Translations under genes and position numbers: made by a program
Source: Volvox africanus
Taxonomy: Eukaryota > Chlorophyta > Chlorophyceae > Chlamydomonadales > Volvocaceae
Length of the DNA: 64,000 nucleotides
Assembly (NCBI GenBank): GCA_030268105.1
Contig: BSDZ01000019.1
Location: 784,001 to 848,000, forward strand
Direction: 5' to 3'
Shown: positions 34,102 through 44,029 of the stretch, one piece after another
Position numbering within the stretch: position 1 is the stretch's first letter
Layout: the number at the start of each line of letters is the position of its first letter
Notes under the pieces: generated by a model
What the model saw: the letters and a program-made list of their open reading frames with translations, nothing else
What the model was told of the DNA's origin: nothing
Database searches by the model: none

Positions 34102-34926
34102 TGTTGTGCTACGGTTCATTTCCCGTCGACGCGTAGGTCGACGCGATCCTATGAGTCGAAGTGCTTTTGTGATGAACGCATTACATATGAATGAATCTGC
34201 ATGATATAAATGTATTCGCATACATTTATATATGCATCTGGCATGTTGTCATGATCCATCGCGACATCGCACCATGGCAAATCCGCCTAGCATGCATGAA
34301 TGACCTAATCATTGAAGTGCGCATTATGCTCGTGCTACGAAACGATAAGTAATATTATCTGATATAATATTACTTCATTAAAGCACACGTTGAGAGCGCC
34401 GCACTCGTCGCGATGCATGCCCTGCAACCGGATATCGTTATCCGGACCCTTGCATCATGCGAATGCCGGAAAGGCTTATACGTTGTTATGCGTAGACATC
34501 GCCTAGACGCAGTAGGGTTGTCACATTTAGGATCGGCCTCCTAATGTGAATCGTACGGCATTGCGATGCTGCGAGTATAACAGATGCGAGGACGGCTAAG
34601 CTAGAAAAGACATTCGATACCGGAGAACACTTGTGTGTTCTACATTACTATTGCTATACGATATCCTACTTAGCCCGAGCTAAAGCCTGAACTTCGCTAA
34701 TCACCGCCGCGTGATGATTGCTTGCTTCCGGCGCTGACGGCGATTTCGTCCATTGCATCATTCCGATCTGTAAGACCGTAAGTTATATCTCTCTTCGTCT
34801 TGAAGTCTTCCGCTGTCTCTGTTTGCTCTCGCTTGCCTTGCTGTACTTGCAAGTGCTCGCGCATCGGTGTCTAAAGTCTTCAGACGTGCAGACACTTATG
34901 AGCAAACGCGAACGAGAGGTACAACA
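34102..34926 (+). repeat. Family A LTR (5' LTR of A1)
   Basis: It runs from TGTTGTGCTACGG to GAGGTACAACA. Hairpins along it: TATAAATGTA/TACATTTATA (34205-34230), AAGTAATATTA/TAATATTACTT (34347-34375), CCGGATA/TATCCGG (34428-34445), TCACAT...ATGTGA with inner AGGA/TCCT (34521-34549), GAACAC/GTGTTC (34625-34640). A GTAAGTT, a good splice-donor match, lies about 145 bp from the 3' end and is kept in all three families. Confidence 0.95.
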
Positions 34927-34929
34927 ATT

Positions 34930-34948
34930 TGGTATCGAGACAGGTTCG
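34930..34948 (+). other. A1 primer-binding site
   Basis: TGGTATCGAGACAGGTTCG starts three bases after the LTR. Its complement ends in CCA after an acceptor strand TCTCGAT-A, which gives an A1:U72 closing pair, a mark of eukaryotic initiator tRNA-Met. It is close to, but not the same as, the plant initiator-tRNA primer site. The tRNA itself is not in the window. Confidence 0.7.
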
Positions 34949-34993
34949 TTGCCTAACTGTCTCTCTTTGTCTAATCGGAAGTAGGTTCTTTCT

Positions 34994-35433
34994 ATGGCGA
35001 GTTCCAGCGACGAACCACGAGGACCGCTAGATACTTTTGCCGAAGACTTAGGCCGCGCCGTTTTGGACGCCGCCGCTTCCGGTTTGTAATTGTTTAATTG
35101 CTTTTGCTTAGATTGCTGCACTTGTTGTGTAAGTGTACGCTCTGAGTCGCAGGTAATCTCAGTGCACCGGCATTGCTTGCCGCGGCGACTGAGACCGTCG
35201 TTCGTCCGGACCAGTTGGCGACTCTCATTGCCCAAACTACGGAGATCAGGACTCAGCTGGGCAATTACTTGCTGAGTTTGCTGAATCTTCTCAAGAGTAC
35301 TGTCGGTAGGCTCACCGAATCGCTTTGTACTCTTGCCTTTTGCGATAGAAGTCGGCTTCTATTACGCAAAACTAGGGTATCGTTTCGTGCTCCATGTCCG
35401 CGGAACACGACGATACGCCGCACACTAGCCTAG
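34994..35433 (+). CDS. A1 leader ORF, probably spliced
   Basis: Exon 1 (34994-35081) reads MASSSDEPRGPLDTFAEDLG...DAAAS. A 71-nt putative intron (35082-35152) starts GTTTGT and ends GTCGCAG. Exon 2 continues in frame with GNLSAPALLAAATETVVRPD and a helical stretch LATLIAQTTEIRTQLGNYLL. Without splicing, exon 1 stops at TAA two codons later. A second donor-like site follows (GTCG/GTAGGC at 35306); whether exon 2 is spliced to gag is open. Product unknown; conservation between families A and B suggests a real protein. Confidence 0.5.
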
Positions 35434-36629
35434 CTAGCCAACCCGATTTCGTTGTAGCTGCTAGAGCGCCGGATAGAGGTCTTGAGACTGTTGGCGCGCG
35501 AGCCACTCAAGATCCCCTTTTCCTTCAGACCCCTGCTCACTTAATTGTGCCGCATTCAGCAGTGAACACGAATATGGACAACACTGCTGAACCAAGGGTT
35601 CTGCCATTACCTCAAGCTCGAGGGCATGATGACATCCCTGAGGTGATGAGATTGTCGATTCCCGTTCCTAGGCTCAATATTTCGCTGACCGACAAGACAC
35701 CAGGGCATAGCATAGCCGATGCAACTCGTGCGTACGTGCGTGACGCTAAAAAGTACCTCCAAGCTGTTCATGGTGGCGATAATGACGGTATCAGGTGTCT
35801 CTTCGTTGGTAACACCCTCGAGGGCGCAGCGAAGGACTGGTATCGAAATTGGACCAACGCCCGGGGCAGCTATACTTTTGACGAGTTAGTCGCCGCTTTG
35901 CTTGCACGATTCGCTACTGAGGTTCAAGCACGCGATGTGGAAGCTCGTAACGTTTTGGCAGCGGGTAGCTACCACATGCGTCGGGATGAAAACGTACCTG
36001 CGTACCAGTCACGCTTTGAAGCACTTGTGACTCCCATTGCTGACCTCACCGAATCTGAGCGTGTCTTTTGGTTTAGGCGAGGCCTAACGAAACTTTTGGC
36101 TAAATGGTGCGCCACTGACTTGGTTGGAGCGCAGATCAAGTCGTATGACGCGTTGGTCGCTTTTGCTAAGGGCGCGGAGATACGACTTCTTGCCGGCAAG
36201 GAAGAAGTCAAGTCTGCCCCTCGTGCAAATGCCGTGCAAGTGCAGGATCCGCTTGGGGAAGCTGTGGCTCTCGACCAGGACCTCGGCGCGACCCGCCCCA
36301 CGCCTACTGCCGCGACGCGACGCAGCAACAGGCAACGCAAGGCGCACGGGGGCGCTAGCTCGGGTGTCCGTGGTACAGGAGGGGCAGGTCCGAGCTCGGA
36401 CCCAGCTAGGAACAGGAAGCGTGGTGGTGCGCCGTCGTCGGCAGCCGCACAGCGTTCCGACCCCAACGCGAAGCGTACTCGTACGGACGACACATTTATG
36501 CCAAAATGGAATTGCAATCGTTCCGAATTCGAGCGTCGAAAATTGGCCAACGTTTGTCTACGGTGTGCGGAGAGCCATTCTACGAAGGATTGCCCTCTAA
36601 TGCCGCCGTTTGTACCTCAGCCGAAATAG
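35394..36629 (+). CDS. gag: A1 Gag
   Basis: 411 residues from MSAEHDDTPHTS to PPFVPQPK, then TAG. The N-terminal 90 residues are low in structure. Residues about 95-250 form the retrotransposon gag domain (AYVRDAKKYLQAVHGGD, DWYRNWTNARGSYTFDEL, GSYHMRRDENVPAYQSRFEA). Residues 300-360 are basic and Arg/Ser/Gly-rich, typical of nucleocapsid. The knuckle C388-X2-C391-X3-H395-X4-C400 is one residue shorter than the usual CX2CX4HX4C. In-frame coding upstream of the ATG (SCS) is kept in families A and B, so the true start might lie in an upstream exon. Confidence 0.93.
   Translation: MSAEHDDTPHTSLASQPDFVVAARAPDRGLETVGARATQDPLFLQTPAHLIVPHSAVNTNMDNTAEPRVLPLPQARGHDDIPEVMRLSIPVPRLNISLTDKTPGHSIADATRAYVRDAKKYLQAVHGGDNDGIRCLFVGNTLEGAAKDWYRNWTNARGSYTFDELVAALLARFATEVQARDVEARNVLAAGSYHMRRDENVPAYQSRFEALVTPIADLTESERVFWFRRGLTKLLAKWCATDLVGAQIKSYDALVAFAKGAEIRLLAGKEEVKSAPRANAVQVQDPLGEAVALDQDLGATRPTPTAATRRSNRQRKAHGGASSGVRGTGGAGPSSDPARNRKRGGAPSSAAAQRSDPNAKRTRTDDTFMPKWNCNRSEFERRKLANVCLRCAESHSTKDCPLMPPFVPQPK
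36627..36629 (+). promoter_or_regulatory. gag-pol junction UAG, likely stop-codon readthrough
   Basis: After AAA-TAG-GGG the gag frame stays open straight into pol ([20 protein letters not shown], then [13 protein letters not shown]). There is no frameshift or second stop. The same single UAG in the same place occurs in A2 (47039-47041 region), A3 (63186-63188), B1a (2651-2653) and B1b (42336-42338). Gammaretroviruses use a readthrough UAG in this way; Ty3 elements more often use frameshifting or one fused ORF. Confidence 0.75.
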
Positions 36630-39600
36630 GGGCTTGCCCGGGTTCCTGCGGAGGGGGCTCTACCTGGGTTTTCTGAACTAACGCGTGGTCGGTGGTCATC
36701 CTTACGGCCAGCCGTTAAGGCATTGTTGCCTTGTGTACTTGGACACATCGAGCGAGTCATTGCGCGACGCATCACGCTTGACGGACGCACGGGACTTCTC
36801 TGCTTCGACCCGTTGTGTAATTTGTTTACACCTCGCCGTCCCCTGTCGTCTATCGATCTGTCTAACCACGTGGTTTTGTTCATCCCCTCGTCTCTGCGTG
36901 AGATGTCGGAACAGTTGGCCATGTACAGGAGGTGTAGGCGTCAATATCCAGACACTGCCGCATGTGTTTTACTCCCCGCTTTCTGTCGGCGCAAGGCAGA
37001 GGCATCGTTAAGGGGTATGCGGCATGTCCACCGGTTCGAGCCGGGCACCGTTTTGTTTAATGGTGTGGATCGGGAGGGTACGCTGGCTCCGTGGCCACAC
37101 CTATCCTACTCGGTTGACGTTTGGTACGAAGCTCCTGATGGGGGTGCCGTTGGTTACGGACCCGCCTTAAGTGCACTGACGTTGTCTGCTGGGCAGTCGC
37201 TCGTAGATAACCGTGTCCCTGTGCTTCAGATCGGTTTGAATGGCCGTACTCTGAAGGCACTTGTTGACACCGGTGCCAGCGACGACTTCATCTCTGTCGC
37301 AGAGGTGAATGCGCTGGGGTTGTCCCCAGAGTCGTCTGATTGTACACAGGTTACCCTTGCTGACGGGGGTAAGCATCCCATCGTGGGCAGGATTACCCTT
37401 AGCCTATCGTTAGGCCCTTTGCGTGTTGTGACCCGGCCGTACGTGCTGCAGGGCTTAGCAGAGACTGCACCGTACATAATGGGGTCGTCGACATTACGAC
37501 AGTACCGCGCGCGCATCGACATGGAGACCGCAACCCTGCATATGTGCAAGGGTACTCTGTCGATTAAGGTACCTTTCCTGTCGTTCGAACATGTCACACC
37601 AAAGGAGGGCGAAACTGAGGCGGTGCCTATGGTTAATTTCGCTGTGACCGCAATGGCCGCGCGAATCGAACCAGAGCTAGTCGGGCGTAAGGAGGCCGTC
37701 CGTTTGTTACGGAAGGGTGCCCACGGACTGCTTTTAAGGCCGCGGGTGAGCTGTTGTGTCACCACCGCGCAGATTTCTGTGGATCCTGAGGTTGAGGCCC
37801 TACTGTCGCAGTATGAGGACGTCTTTAAAGATATCCCTGGCCTACCACCTATGCGTCCTGTTGATCACACAATCCCTCTCATGCCTGGAGCGCAGCCTAC
37901 GGCCCGGCCAATGTACAGGTTGAGTCCATTGGAACTGGACGAGGTGAAGCGCCAGGTGACGGATTTGCTCGCGAAGGGTATGATACGCCCCAGCACATCC
38001 CCGTATTCTGCACCGATTTTGTTTGTCGGTAAGAAGGATGGGACCTTGCGCATGTGCATCGATTACCGGGGGTTAAATGCGAATACGGTGAAAAATCGCT
38101 ACCCTTTGCCACGCGTGGACGACCTGTTGGATAAGCTGAAGGGCTCGGCTTATTTTTCCTCAATTGACTTACAACAGGGCTACAATCAGATTCGCATCGC
38201 TGCCTCTGATATCCCGAAAACCGCTTTTCGGACGCCCTTCGGTCACTTTGAGTATACGGTCCTATCGTTTGGTTTGACTAATGCCCCTGCGACGTTTCAG
38301 GCGGTTATGGACCGAATGTTTAGGCCGTTTATCGACAGGTTCGTTGTTTGCTACCTGGATGACATCTTGGTATATTCTAAGACGCGCGAGGAGCACTTGG
38401 AGCATCTGCGGCTCGTGCTCGACGTTATGAGGCGGGAGCAATTGTTTGCTAAACGCGCCAAATGCTTTTGGGCGCAGCCTCAGGTGGAATATTTGGGCCA
38501 CATTGTGTCGGCCACCGGTGTGAAGATGGACCCGCGGAAGGTCGCCGTGGTTCGCGATTGGCCCGCGCCTCAGAACCTCACGGAGCTGCGTAAGTTCCTT
38601 GGCTTGACCAATTATTTCCGGAAGTTCATTGAAAAATATTCCATCATTGCGGCCCCGCTTACTAACTTAACTCGCAAAGGCGTTTTCGTTTCGCTCGAGT
38701 CGTGGACGCCGCAATGCCAGCGGGCATTCGAAGAGCTCAAACGAATCGTTGCCGAAGATGTCACCCTTGCATTCCCTGATTACTCGTTGCCATTTCGTGT
38801 TGAGGTAGTGTCTGATGCCTCAATATTTGGAAGCGGCGCTGTATTGCTACAGGAAGGGCGACCGATCGCCTTCACGAGTAAGAAGTTTTCTGGTGCGGAG
38901 ATTCGCTACACCACCGGGGAACAGGAGCTTCTGGCCGTGCTGCATGCTTTAAAGGAATGGCGCTGTTACCTCGAGGGACGCCCGTTTACTTTAAAGACTG
39001 ACCATAAGCCCCTAACGTTTTTGCAAAGCGTTCCGACGTTGAACCGCCGTCAAGCTAGGTGGATGGAATATCTAGCTAGGTTCAACTGCACCTGGGAGTA
39101 TATTTCTGGTAAATTGAATATTGCCGATGCTCTCAGTCGACATCCGTCGTTACACGCTGCAATTTTGGCAGCGCCCGTCGTGCGGCCGCGTAGCGAGGGG
39201 GTTCCGATCGCGACGGACCTCGCGGAGCGGTTGAAGGTTGCCTACAGCGCAGACGCCTGGTTCGCGGACCCGGCTAATGTAGAAAACCTTCGCAAGCAGA
39301 ATGGCCTTTGGCTACGGACGGAGGGTGCAGCTACGCAAATCGTCGTTCCGAACGACGACGCGCTACGCTACGACATCCTTGCGCGGTTCCACGAGGACCC
39401 GTTAGCAGGACACCCTGGTAGCAAGCGATTGATCGACTTGGTGCAACGTTCCTTTTGGTGGCCTCGTTTGGCTAAGGATGCGGCGAACTTCGTCCAGACA
39501 TGCAGTCTGTGCCAGCGCAATAAGGCTTTGTCCGGTAAGGGCCATGGGTTGTTGCAACCGTTGCCTGTCCCGGATGCGCCTTGGGAAAGTGTTTCCATGG

Positions 39601-40691
39601 ACTTCGTAGTCGCGCTGCCCAAAACTGAGGGGGGATACGATGCGGTGTTCGTAATGGTCGATCGTCTGACTAAGATGGTTCACCTAGCACCATGCACATC
39701 ATCCTGCACGGCTGAGCAAACCGCACGTTTGTTTTTCGATAATGTGGTTCGGTTACACGGGTTTCCCAAAAATGTGATCTCGGACCGCGGTGGACAGTTC
39801 ACGTCTAAGTTTTGGGAAGCGCTCTGCAAACTAGTTGGCATGCGCGTCAACCTGAGCACGGCGTATCACCCGCAGACTGATGGTCAAACCGAACGCACAA
39901 ACCGCACGTTGGGTGATATGTTGCGCAATTATGCTGGTCGCACACCACTTGTTTGGGATACATATTTGACTGCGGCAGAATTCGCGCTTAACAACGCTGT
40001 TAACCGCTCTACAGGCAAAAGTCCGTTCTTTCTTAACTACGGGTTTCATCCCGCGCTACCCGTGTGGCGAGAGTTGGAAGTGAACGTGCCTGCTGCTAAA
40101 CTTTTTGCCAAGTCTTTTATGTCCCGAATCACAGACGCGAAGTCGTGTTTGGACGCGGCGCAGCAACGAACGACAGAATACTACAACAAATCCAAGCAGG
40201 ATGTGACGTTTTCGGAAGGGCAACTCGTGTTGCTAAGCACCAAGAACTTGCGTTCCTTGGCCGACGGATCCCGAAAACTCTTACCCCGCTGGATTGGTCC
40301 GTATCCTGTCGTGCGCATGGTTGGGAATGTGGCTGTGGAGCTTGCATTGCCCACTGATATGACCATTCACCCCACGTTTCACGTATCGCTTGTTCGTCCG
40401 TATCGTAGTACGGAACCCGTCCCTGAGCCTGCTAACGCCCCCGCAGTGATCGAACCAGTTCCCGAGACCTGGATCACTGGTAAACAGAAGTTTTACGATG
40501 TGGAGCGGGTGTTAGATTATCGCGCGCGTCGTGTGGGCCGACACCGACGTAAGCGAACAGTACACGAGTACTTGGTTAAGTGGACAGGGTATACCGACGA
40601 GCACAACTCATGGGAACCGGCACGCAACTTCTCACAGGACATGAAACCCCTGCTCGAAGAAGCCCGCAAACGTGCCACGCAAGCCCAATGA
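36630..40691 (+). CDS. pol: A1 Pol: protease, RT, RNase H, integrase with chromodomain
   Basis: The frame is open from the codon after UAG to TGA at 40689-40691. Counting from the Leu-Pro-Cys at 36723: protease DTGASDDF at 182; RT with [17 protein letters not shown] and YLDD at 544-547; RNase H starting with D698 (VSDAS) and [10 protein letters not shown]; integrase HHCC from H890 ([11 protein letters not shown]...CSLCQRN) and catalytic D960, D1021 and E1057 with 35 residues between the last two; GPY motif near 1190; chromodomain at about 1260-1316 ([20 protein letters not shown]). It would process Gag-Pol, synthesise cDNA and integrate it. No inactivating change is visible. Confidence 0.95.
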   Translation, partial: GLARVPAEGALPGFSELTRGRWSSLRPAVKALLPCVLGHIERVIARRITLDGRTGLLCFDPLCNLFTPRRPLSSIDLSNHVVLFIPSSLREMSEQLAMYRRCRRQYPDTAACVLLPAFCRRKAEASLRGMRHVHRFEPGTVLFNGVDREGTLAPWPHLSYSVDVWYEAPDGGAVGYGPALSALTLSAGQSLVDNRVPVLQIGLNGRTLKALVDTGASDDFISVAEVNALGLSPESSDCTQVTLADGGKHPIVGRITLSLSLGPLRVVTRPYVLQGLAETAPYIMGSSTLRQYRARIDMETATLHMCKGTLSIKVPFLSFEHVTPKEGETEAVPMVNFAVTAMAARIEPELVGRKEAVRLLRKGAHGLLLRPRVSCCVTTAQISVDPEVEALLSQYEDVFKDIPGLPPMRPVDHTIPLMPGAQPTARPMYRLSPLELDEVKRQVTDLLAKGMIRPSTSPYSAPILFVGKKDGTLRMCIDYRGLNANTVKNRYPLPRVDDLLDKLKGSAYFSSIDLQQGYNQIRIAASDIPKTAFRTPFGHFEYTVLSFGLTNAPATFQAVMDRMFRPFIDRFVVCYLDDILVYSKTREEHLEHLRLVLDVMRREQLFAKRAKCFWAQPQVEYLGHIVSATGVKMDPRKVAVVRDWPAPQNLTELRKFLGLTNYFRKFIEKYSIIAAPLTNLTRKGVFVSLESWTPQCQRAFEELKRIVAEDVTLAFPDYSLPFRVEVVSDASIFGSGAVLLQEGRPIAFTSKKFSGAEIRYTTGEQELLAVLHALKEWRCYLEGRPFTLKTDHKPLTFLQSVPTLNRRQARWMEYLARFNCTWEYISGKLNIADALSRHPSLHAAILAAPVVRPRSEGVPIATDLAERLKVAYSADAWFADPANVENLRKQNGLWLRTEGAATQIVVPNDDALRYDILARFHEDPLAGHPGSKRLIDLVQRSFWWPRLAKDAANFVQTCSLCQRNKALSGKGHGLLQPLPVPDAPWESVSMDFVVALPKTEGGYDAVFVMVDRLTKMVHLAPCTSSCTAEQTARLFFDNVVRLHGFPKNVISDRGGQFTSKFWEALCKLVGMRVNLSTAYHPQTDGQTERTNRTLGDMLRNYAGRTPLVWDTYLTAAEFALNNAVNRSTGKSPFFLNYGFHPALPVWRELEVNVPAAKLFAKSFMSRITDAKSCLDAAQQRTTEYYNKSKQDVTFSEGQLVLLSTKNLRSLADGSRKLLPRWIGPYPVVRMVGNVAVELALPTDMTIHPTFHVSLVRPYRSTEPVPEPANAPAVIEPVPETWITGKQKFYDVERVLDYRARRVGRHRRKRTVHEYLVKWTGYTDEHNSWEPARNFSQDMKPLLEEARKRATQAQ

Positions 40692-40750
40692 CCCCTGCAG
40701 TCGATGCTGTATGATGCAGCGAGGACGCTGCATACGGGAGGGGGGATAAT
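40692..40750 (+). other. A1 spacer and polypurine tract
   Basis: A short spacer after the pol stop contains a GCAGCGAGGACGCTGC palindrome (about 40717-40732) and ends with the purine tract GGGAGGGGGGATAAT directly before the 3' LTR, the usual primer for plus-strand DNA. The same palindrome and tract precede the 3' LTRs of A2, B2a and B2b. Confidence 0.85.
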
Positions 40751-41575
40751 TGTTGTGCTACGGTTCATTTCCCGTCGACGCGTAGGTCGACGCGATCCTA
40801 TGAGTCGAAGTGCTTTTGTGATGAACGCATTACATATGAATGAATCTGCATGATATAAATGTATTCGCATACATTTATATATGCATCTGGCATGTTGTCA
40901 TGATCCATCGCGACATCGCACCATGGCAAATCCGCCTAGCATGCATGAATGACCTAATCATTGAAGTGCGCATTATGCTCGTGCTACGAAACGATAAGTA
41001 ATATTATCTGATATAATATTACTTCATTAAAGCACACGTTGAGAGCGCCGCACTCGTCGCGATGCATGCCCTGCAACCGGATATCGTTATCCGGACCCTT
41101 GCATCATGCGAATGCCGGAAAGGCTTATACGTTGTTATGCGTAGACATCGCCTAGACGCAGTAGGGTTGTCACATTTAGGATCGGCCTCCTAATGTGAAT
41201 CGTACGGCATTGCGATGCTGCGAGTATAACAGATGCGAGGACGGCTAAGCTAGAAAAGACATTCGATACCGGAGAACACTTGTGTGTTCTACATTACTAT
41301 TGCTATACGATATCCTACTTAGCCCGAGCTAAAGCCTGAACTTCGCTAATCACCGCCGCGTGATGATTGCTTGCTTCCGGCGCTGACGGCGATTTCGTCC
41401 ATTGCATCATTCCGATCTGTAAGACCGTAAGTTATATCTCTCTTCGTCTTGAAGTCTTCCGCTGTCTCTGTTTGCTCTCGCTTGCCTTGCTGTACTTGCA
41501 AGTGCTCGCGCATCGGTGTCTAAAGTCTTCAGACGTGCAGACACTTATGAGCAAACGCGAACGAGAGGTACAACA
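40751..41575 (+). repeat. Family A LTR (3' LTR of A1)
   Basis: 825 bp, read as identical to 34102-34926. It is followed by the target repeat CTGCC. Confidence 0.95.
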
Positions 41576-41580
41576 CTGCC

Positions 41581-42335
41581 CACGATGGGATGCTTACCTC
41601 CATCAGCGAGGGTAACCTGTGCACAGTCAGACGACTGAGGGGTCAACCCCAATGCATTCACCTCCTTTGCCGAGATGAAGTCGTCACTGGCGCCAGTATC
41701 CACGAGCGCCTTCATCAGTCGACCTCCGAGGCCGATTTCGATGATAGGAACACGATTTCCTGTCGGAGTCGACTCCGCAGAATGTAAAAGTGATCCTATG
41801 GAAGGCTCAAACCTGGTAGAATCCAAAAGAGGGGCCTCAAACCAAACTCCAGAAGCATAAGGTAGTTTGGATAAGGTCGTCGGTTTTCCTGTCACATCCA
41901 CACCATTGAACAAAGTGGTGTCCGACTCGAATCGGAGGACACATTGCATACCTTCCAGCAGCGACGCGACCTTGCTTTGACTATAAGAAGGAATTAGTAT
42001 ACAAGCTGCAGTGTCCGGATTTTGACGGCGGTATTTCTTATACCTGGCGAGTTGCTCGCACAACTCGCGGAAAGATGAAGGGATAAATAAGTAACGTGGC
42101 CAGATAAATCGAGGGAAGAAAGAGGGCAGTGCGGTGCAAACAAGTTGCACAGCGAGTCAAAATGATTTAGTCCCGTGCGACCATCAAGCGAGAAGCGTCG
42201 CCCGATAGCGTGCTCGATTTGTCCAAAGACGGAAGGTAAAAGAGCCTTCACAGCCGGACGCAACGACGGCCAGCGGCCACGTTCACTTCCTTCAGTCCCG
42301 GGAGGAGTCCCTTCCTCCGCATCCCGGGCAACTTC
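41581..42335 (-). pseudogene. pol: B1b pol start: protease region
   Basis: Minus-strand coding from the codon after UAG (EVARDAEEG, then [18 protein letters not shown]) to the [17 protein letters not shown] protease motif near 41690 and GKHPIVG, where A1 interrupts it. A frameshift near 42080 splits it and is shared with B1a. The protease motif itself is intact. Confidence 0.85.
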
Positions 42336-43564
42336 CTAAGTCGTCTTAGGCACGAAAGGCGGTAACAGAGGACATTCACGAGTAGGGTGCTCTCCCGCAC
42401 ACCTCAGGCAAAGATTAGCGAACTTCCGACGGTCAAACTCCGAACGTCGGCACTCCCACTTCTGCATATATGGATCCTCTGTCTGAGGCTTTTTAATACT
42501 AGGAGCCGCGTTCTGCATTGCAGCTACAGTCGGCGCGCTCCCCCTTCGTTTCCCTTTCGCGTGGCCCAAGCTTGGCCCAGCTCCTGCGGACCCACGGTTA
42601 CTTGGGCTTTGGCGTCCGCAAGTATCATACCGTCTTTCCATTCAAACGGTATACAGGGCGTTGACGATCAGGACCCTGGTCCTTCGGTGTCGACTCCGAA
42701 GGTAGTTCCTGCGCTCGCATTGTGTGAACGCGAGGATTAAGTTGTTTAGCGTCTTTACCAGCCAAATTCCGAACCTCCGCACCTCTAGCAAAAGTTACTA
42801 AGGCATCGTAAGACTGGAACGGAACTCCATTGAGATCAGTGGCGCACCATCGTGCAAGGGATTCGGTAAGACCGCGATGAAACCAAAAGATGCGATCTTC
42901 CTCAGGGAAGTTAACAATAGGAGTTATCAGTGCCTCAAAGCACGACTGATAATCAGGAACGGTTTCGTGAGGACGCATATGGTACGTGCCTTGTGCCAGC
43001 GTCTTACGAGCCTCGTTACTACACGAGTGAACTTCGGTGGCAAAACGAGCGAGAAGGGCATCGATCAGGTTGTCAAACGTATACTTGACCCTAGCAGTTG
43101 TCCATTCGTCATACCAATCCTTTGCAGCACCCTCGAGGGTATTTCCAACGAACAGGCATTTAATGGGGTCGCATCCCCCGCCATGCACCGCTTGCAGATA
43201 TTGCCTAGTGTCACGAACATAGGCCCGCGTCCTATCTGCGACACTATGTCCTGAATTCTTTGCCTTTTCGTCAGCGGAAATATTAAGTTTCGGCACGGGG
43301 ATAGTCAACTTCATTACCTCCGGTATTCCGACGGGTTCTTGAACTGTGGGCGTTACCGGAGCCCGTTGTGCTCCAGCTCCTTCGCTCGTTGTAGCCGCTG
43401 CCGACAGTGGTACAATCAAGTGTTGAAGGGGTCTGGAGGACAATAGGATCTGACATAAGACGAGTCCCGACAGTATCGGGATCAACGAAAGCAGTTCTAG
43501 CAGCGAGACCGCCGTCAGGCTGACTTGCGGTGCCCAGATAGGAACTATCTTCGCGTCCCGACAT
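42336..43564 (-). pseudogene. gag: B1b gag with the same two frameshifts as B1a
   Basis: The start is MSGREDSSYLGT at 43564. The first shift follows LQTP (an extra base compared with B-prime, near 43430) and the second follows RLNGKTV (near 42630). The gag domain shows DWYDEWTTARVKYTFDNL and HMRPHETVPDYQ, and the knuckle CLRCAGEHPTREC. It is almost identical to B1a, with only scattered substitutions. Confidence 0.86.
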
Positions 43565-43965
43565 GGAGCACGAACTTATATTAATAAACAGGAATTTACT
43601 AAAAGACCTGTGAACAAGCTAACAAAAGAGGAATTTTCGATTACTCGCGTACCGACAGAACTCCCGAGTAATTTGAGAAGAAAGGCAATGTAATCCGTAA
43701 GGCCATCTTTTATCTCAGTGGTTTTCTGAATCAGGGCCTTGATCTGCTCCGTGTTTAGATGCTGTCCAGCCAACACCGCGTCCAGTGTTGGCGTACGTTC
43801 ACCTGCAACTCACAGTGCAAGTTCGCGATGAGAATGCAGCAGCTAGTTATCAACAGATGTCTAGGATTACAAACCAGAAGCGGCGGCGTCCAGAACAGCA
43901 TGGCCAAGATCCTCAGCGAAGGTCTCTAAAGGACTGCGGTGAGTGTCGTTGTCGCTCGCCATCAC
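43565..43965 (-). CDS. B1b leader ORF region, decayed
   Basis: It corresponds to the two-exon leader ORF of B1a. Exon 2 coding is clear (LAGQHLNTEQIKALIQKTTE, minus strand from 43776) and the intron acceptor CAG is kept. Exon 1 (about 43877-43962) keeps SPLETFAEDL-like coding. The stretch to the primer site at about 44012-44026 is leader. Confidence 0.45.
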
Positions 43966-44029
43966 GAGATCCTACTTCCGATGAGGGACAATGAGACAGT
44001 CGTGACTTTACCCGTCTCGATACCAAATT

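Larger units (their letters stand above)
34102..41575 (+). mobile_element. A1: intact Ty3/gypsy chromovirus, family A
   Basis: 7474 bp with two 825-bp LTRs that read as identical, a primer-binding site, leader ORF, gag, in-frame UAG, full pol and polypurine tract. CTGCC at 34097-34101 and 41576-41580 is the target duplication. It interrupts the protease of B1b; removing it restores the sequence seen uninterrupted in B1a near 1890-1905. Identical LTRs and intact frames indicate a recent insertion that may still be competent. Confidence 0.95.

Noticed and set aside
34205..34641. Hammerhead ribozyme (retrozyme) or tRNA gene as an explanation of LTR hairpins
   Set aside because: I could not find the CUGAUGA...GAAA core or a complete cloverleaf with A and B boxes.
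34718..34984. Open frames of 60-90 codons within LTRs, for example 34718-34984 and 41367-41615
   Set aside because: They lie in the conserved 3' part of the LTR, differ in end point between copies, and one crosses the insertion junction.
36702..36944. Minus-strand open frames opposite gag-pol of A1-A3 (also 37226-37765, 39402-39683, 62528-63142 and similar)
   Set aside because: They recur only because the sense pol and gag are conserved, and they show no domain; shadows of real genes.
37570..37745. The 176 bp missing in A2 as a spliced intron
   Set aside because: The segment in A1 is open coding in frame with conserved pol and does not end in AG at the joint; a short GG repeat at the edges fits a deletion.
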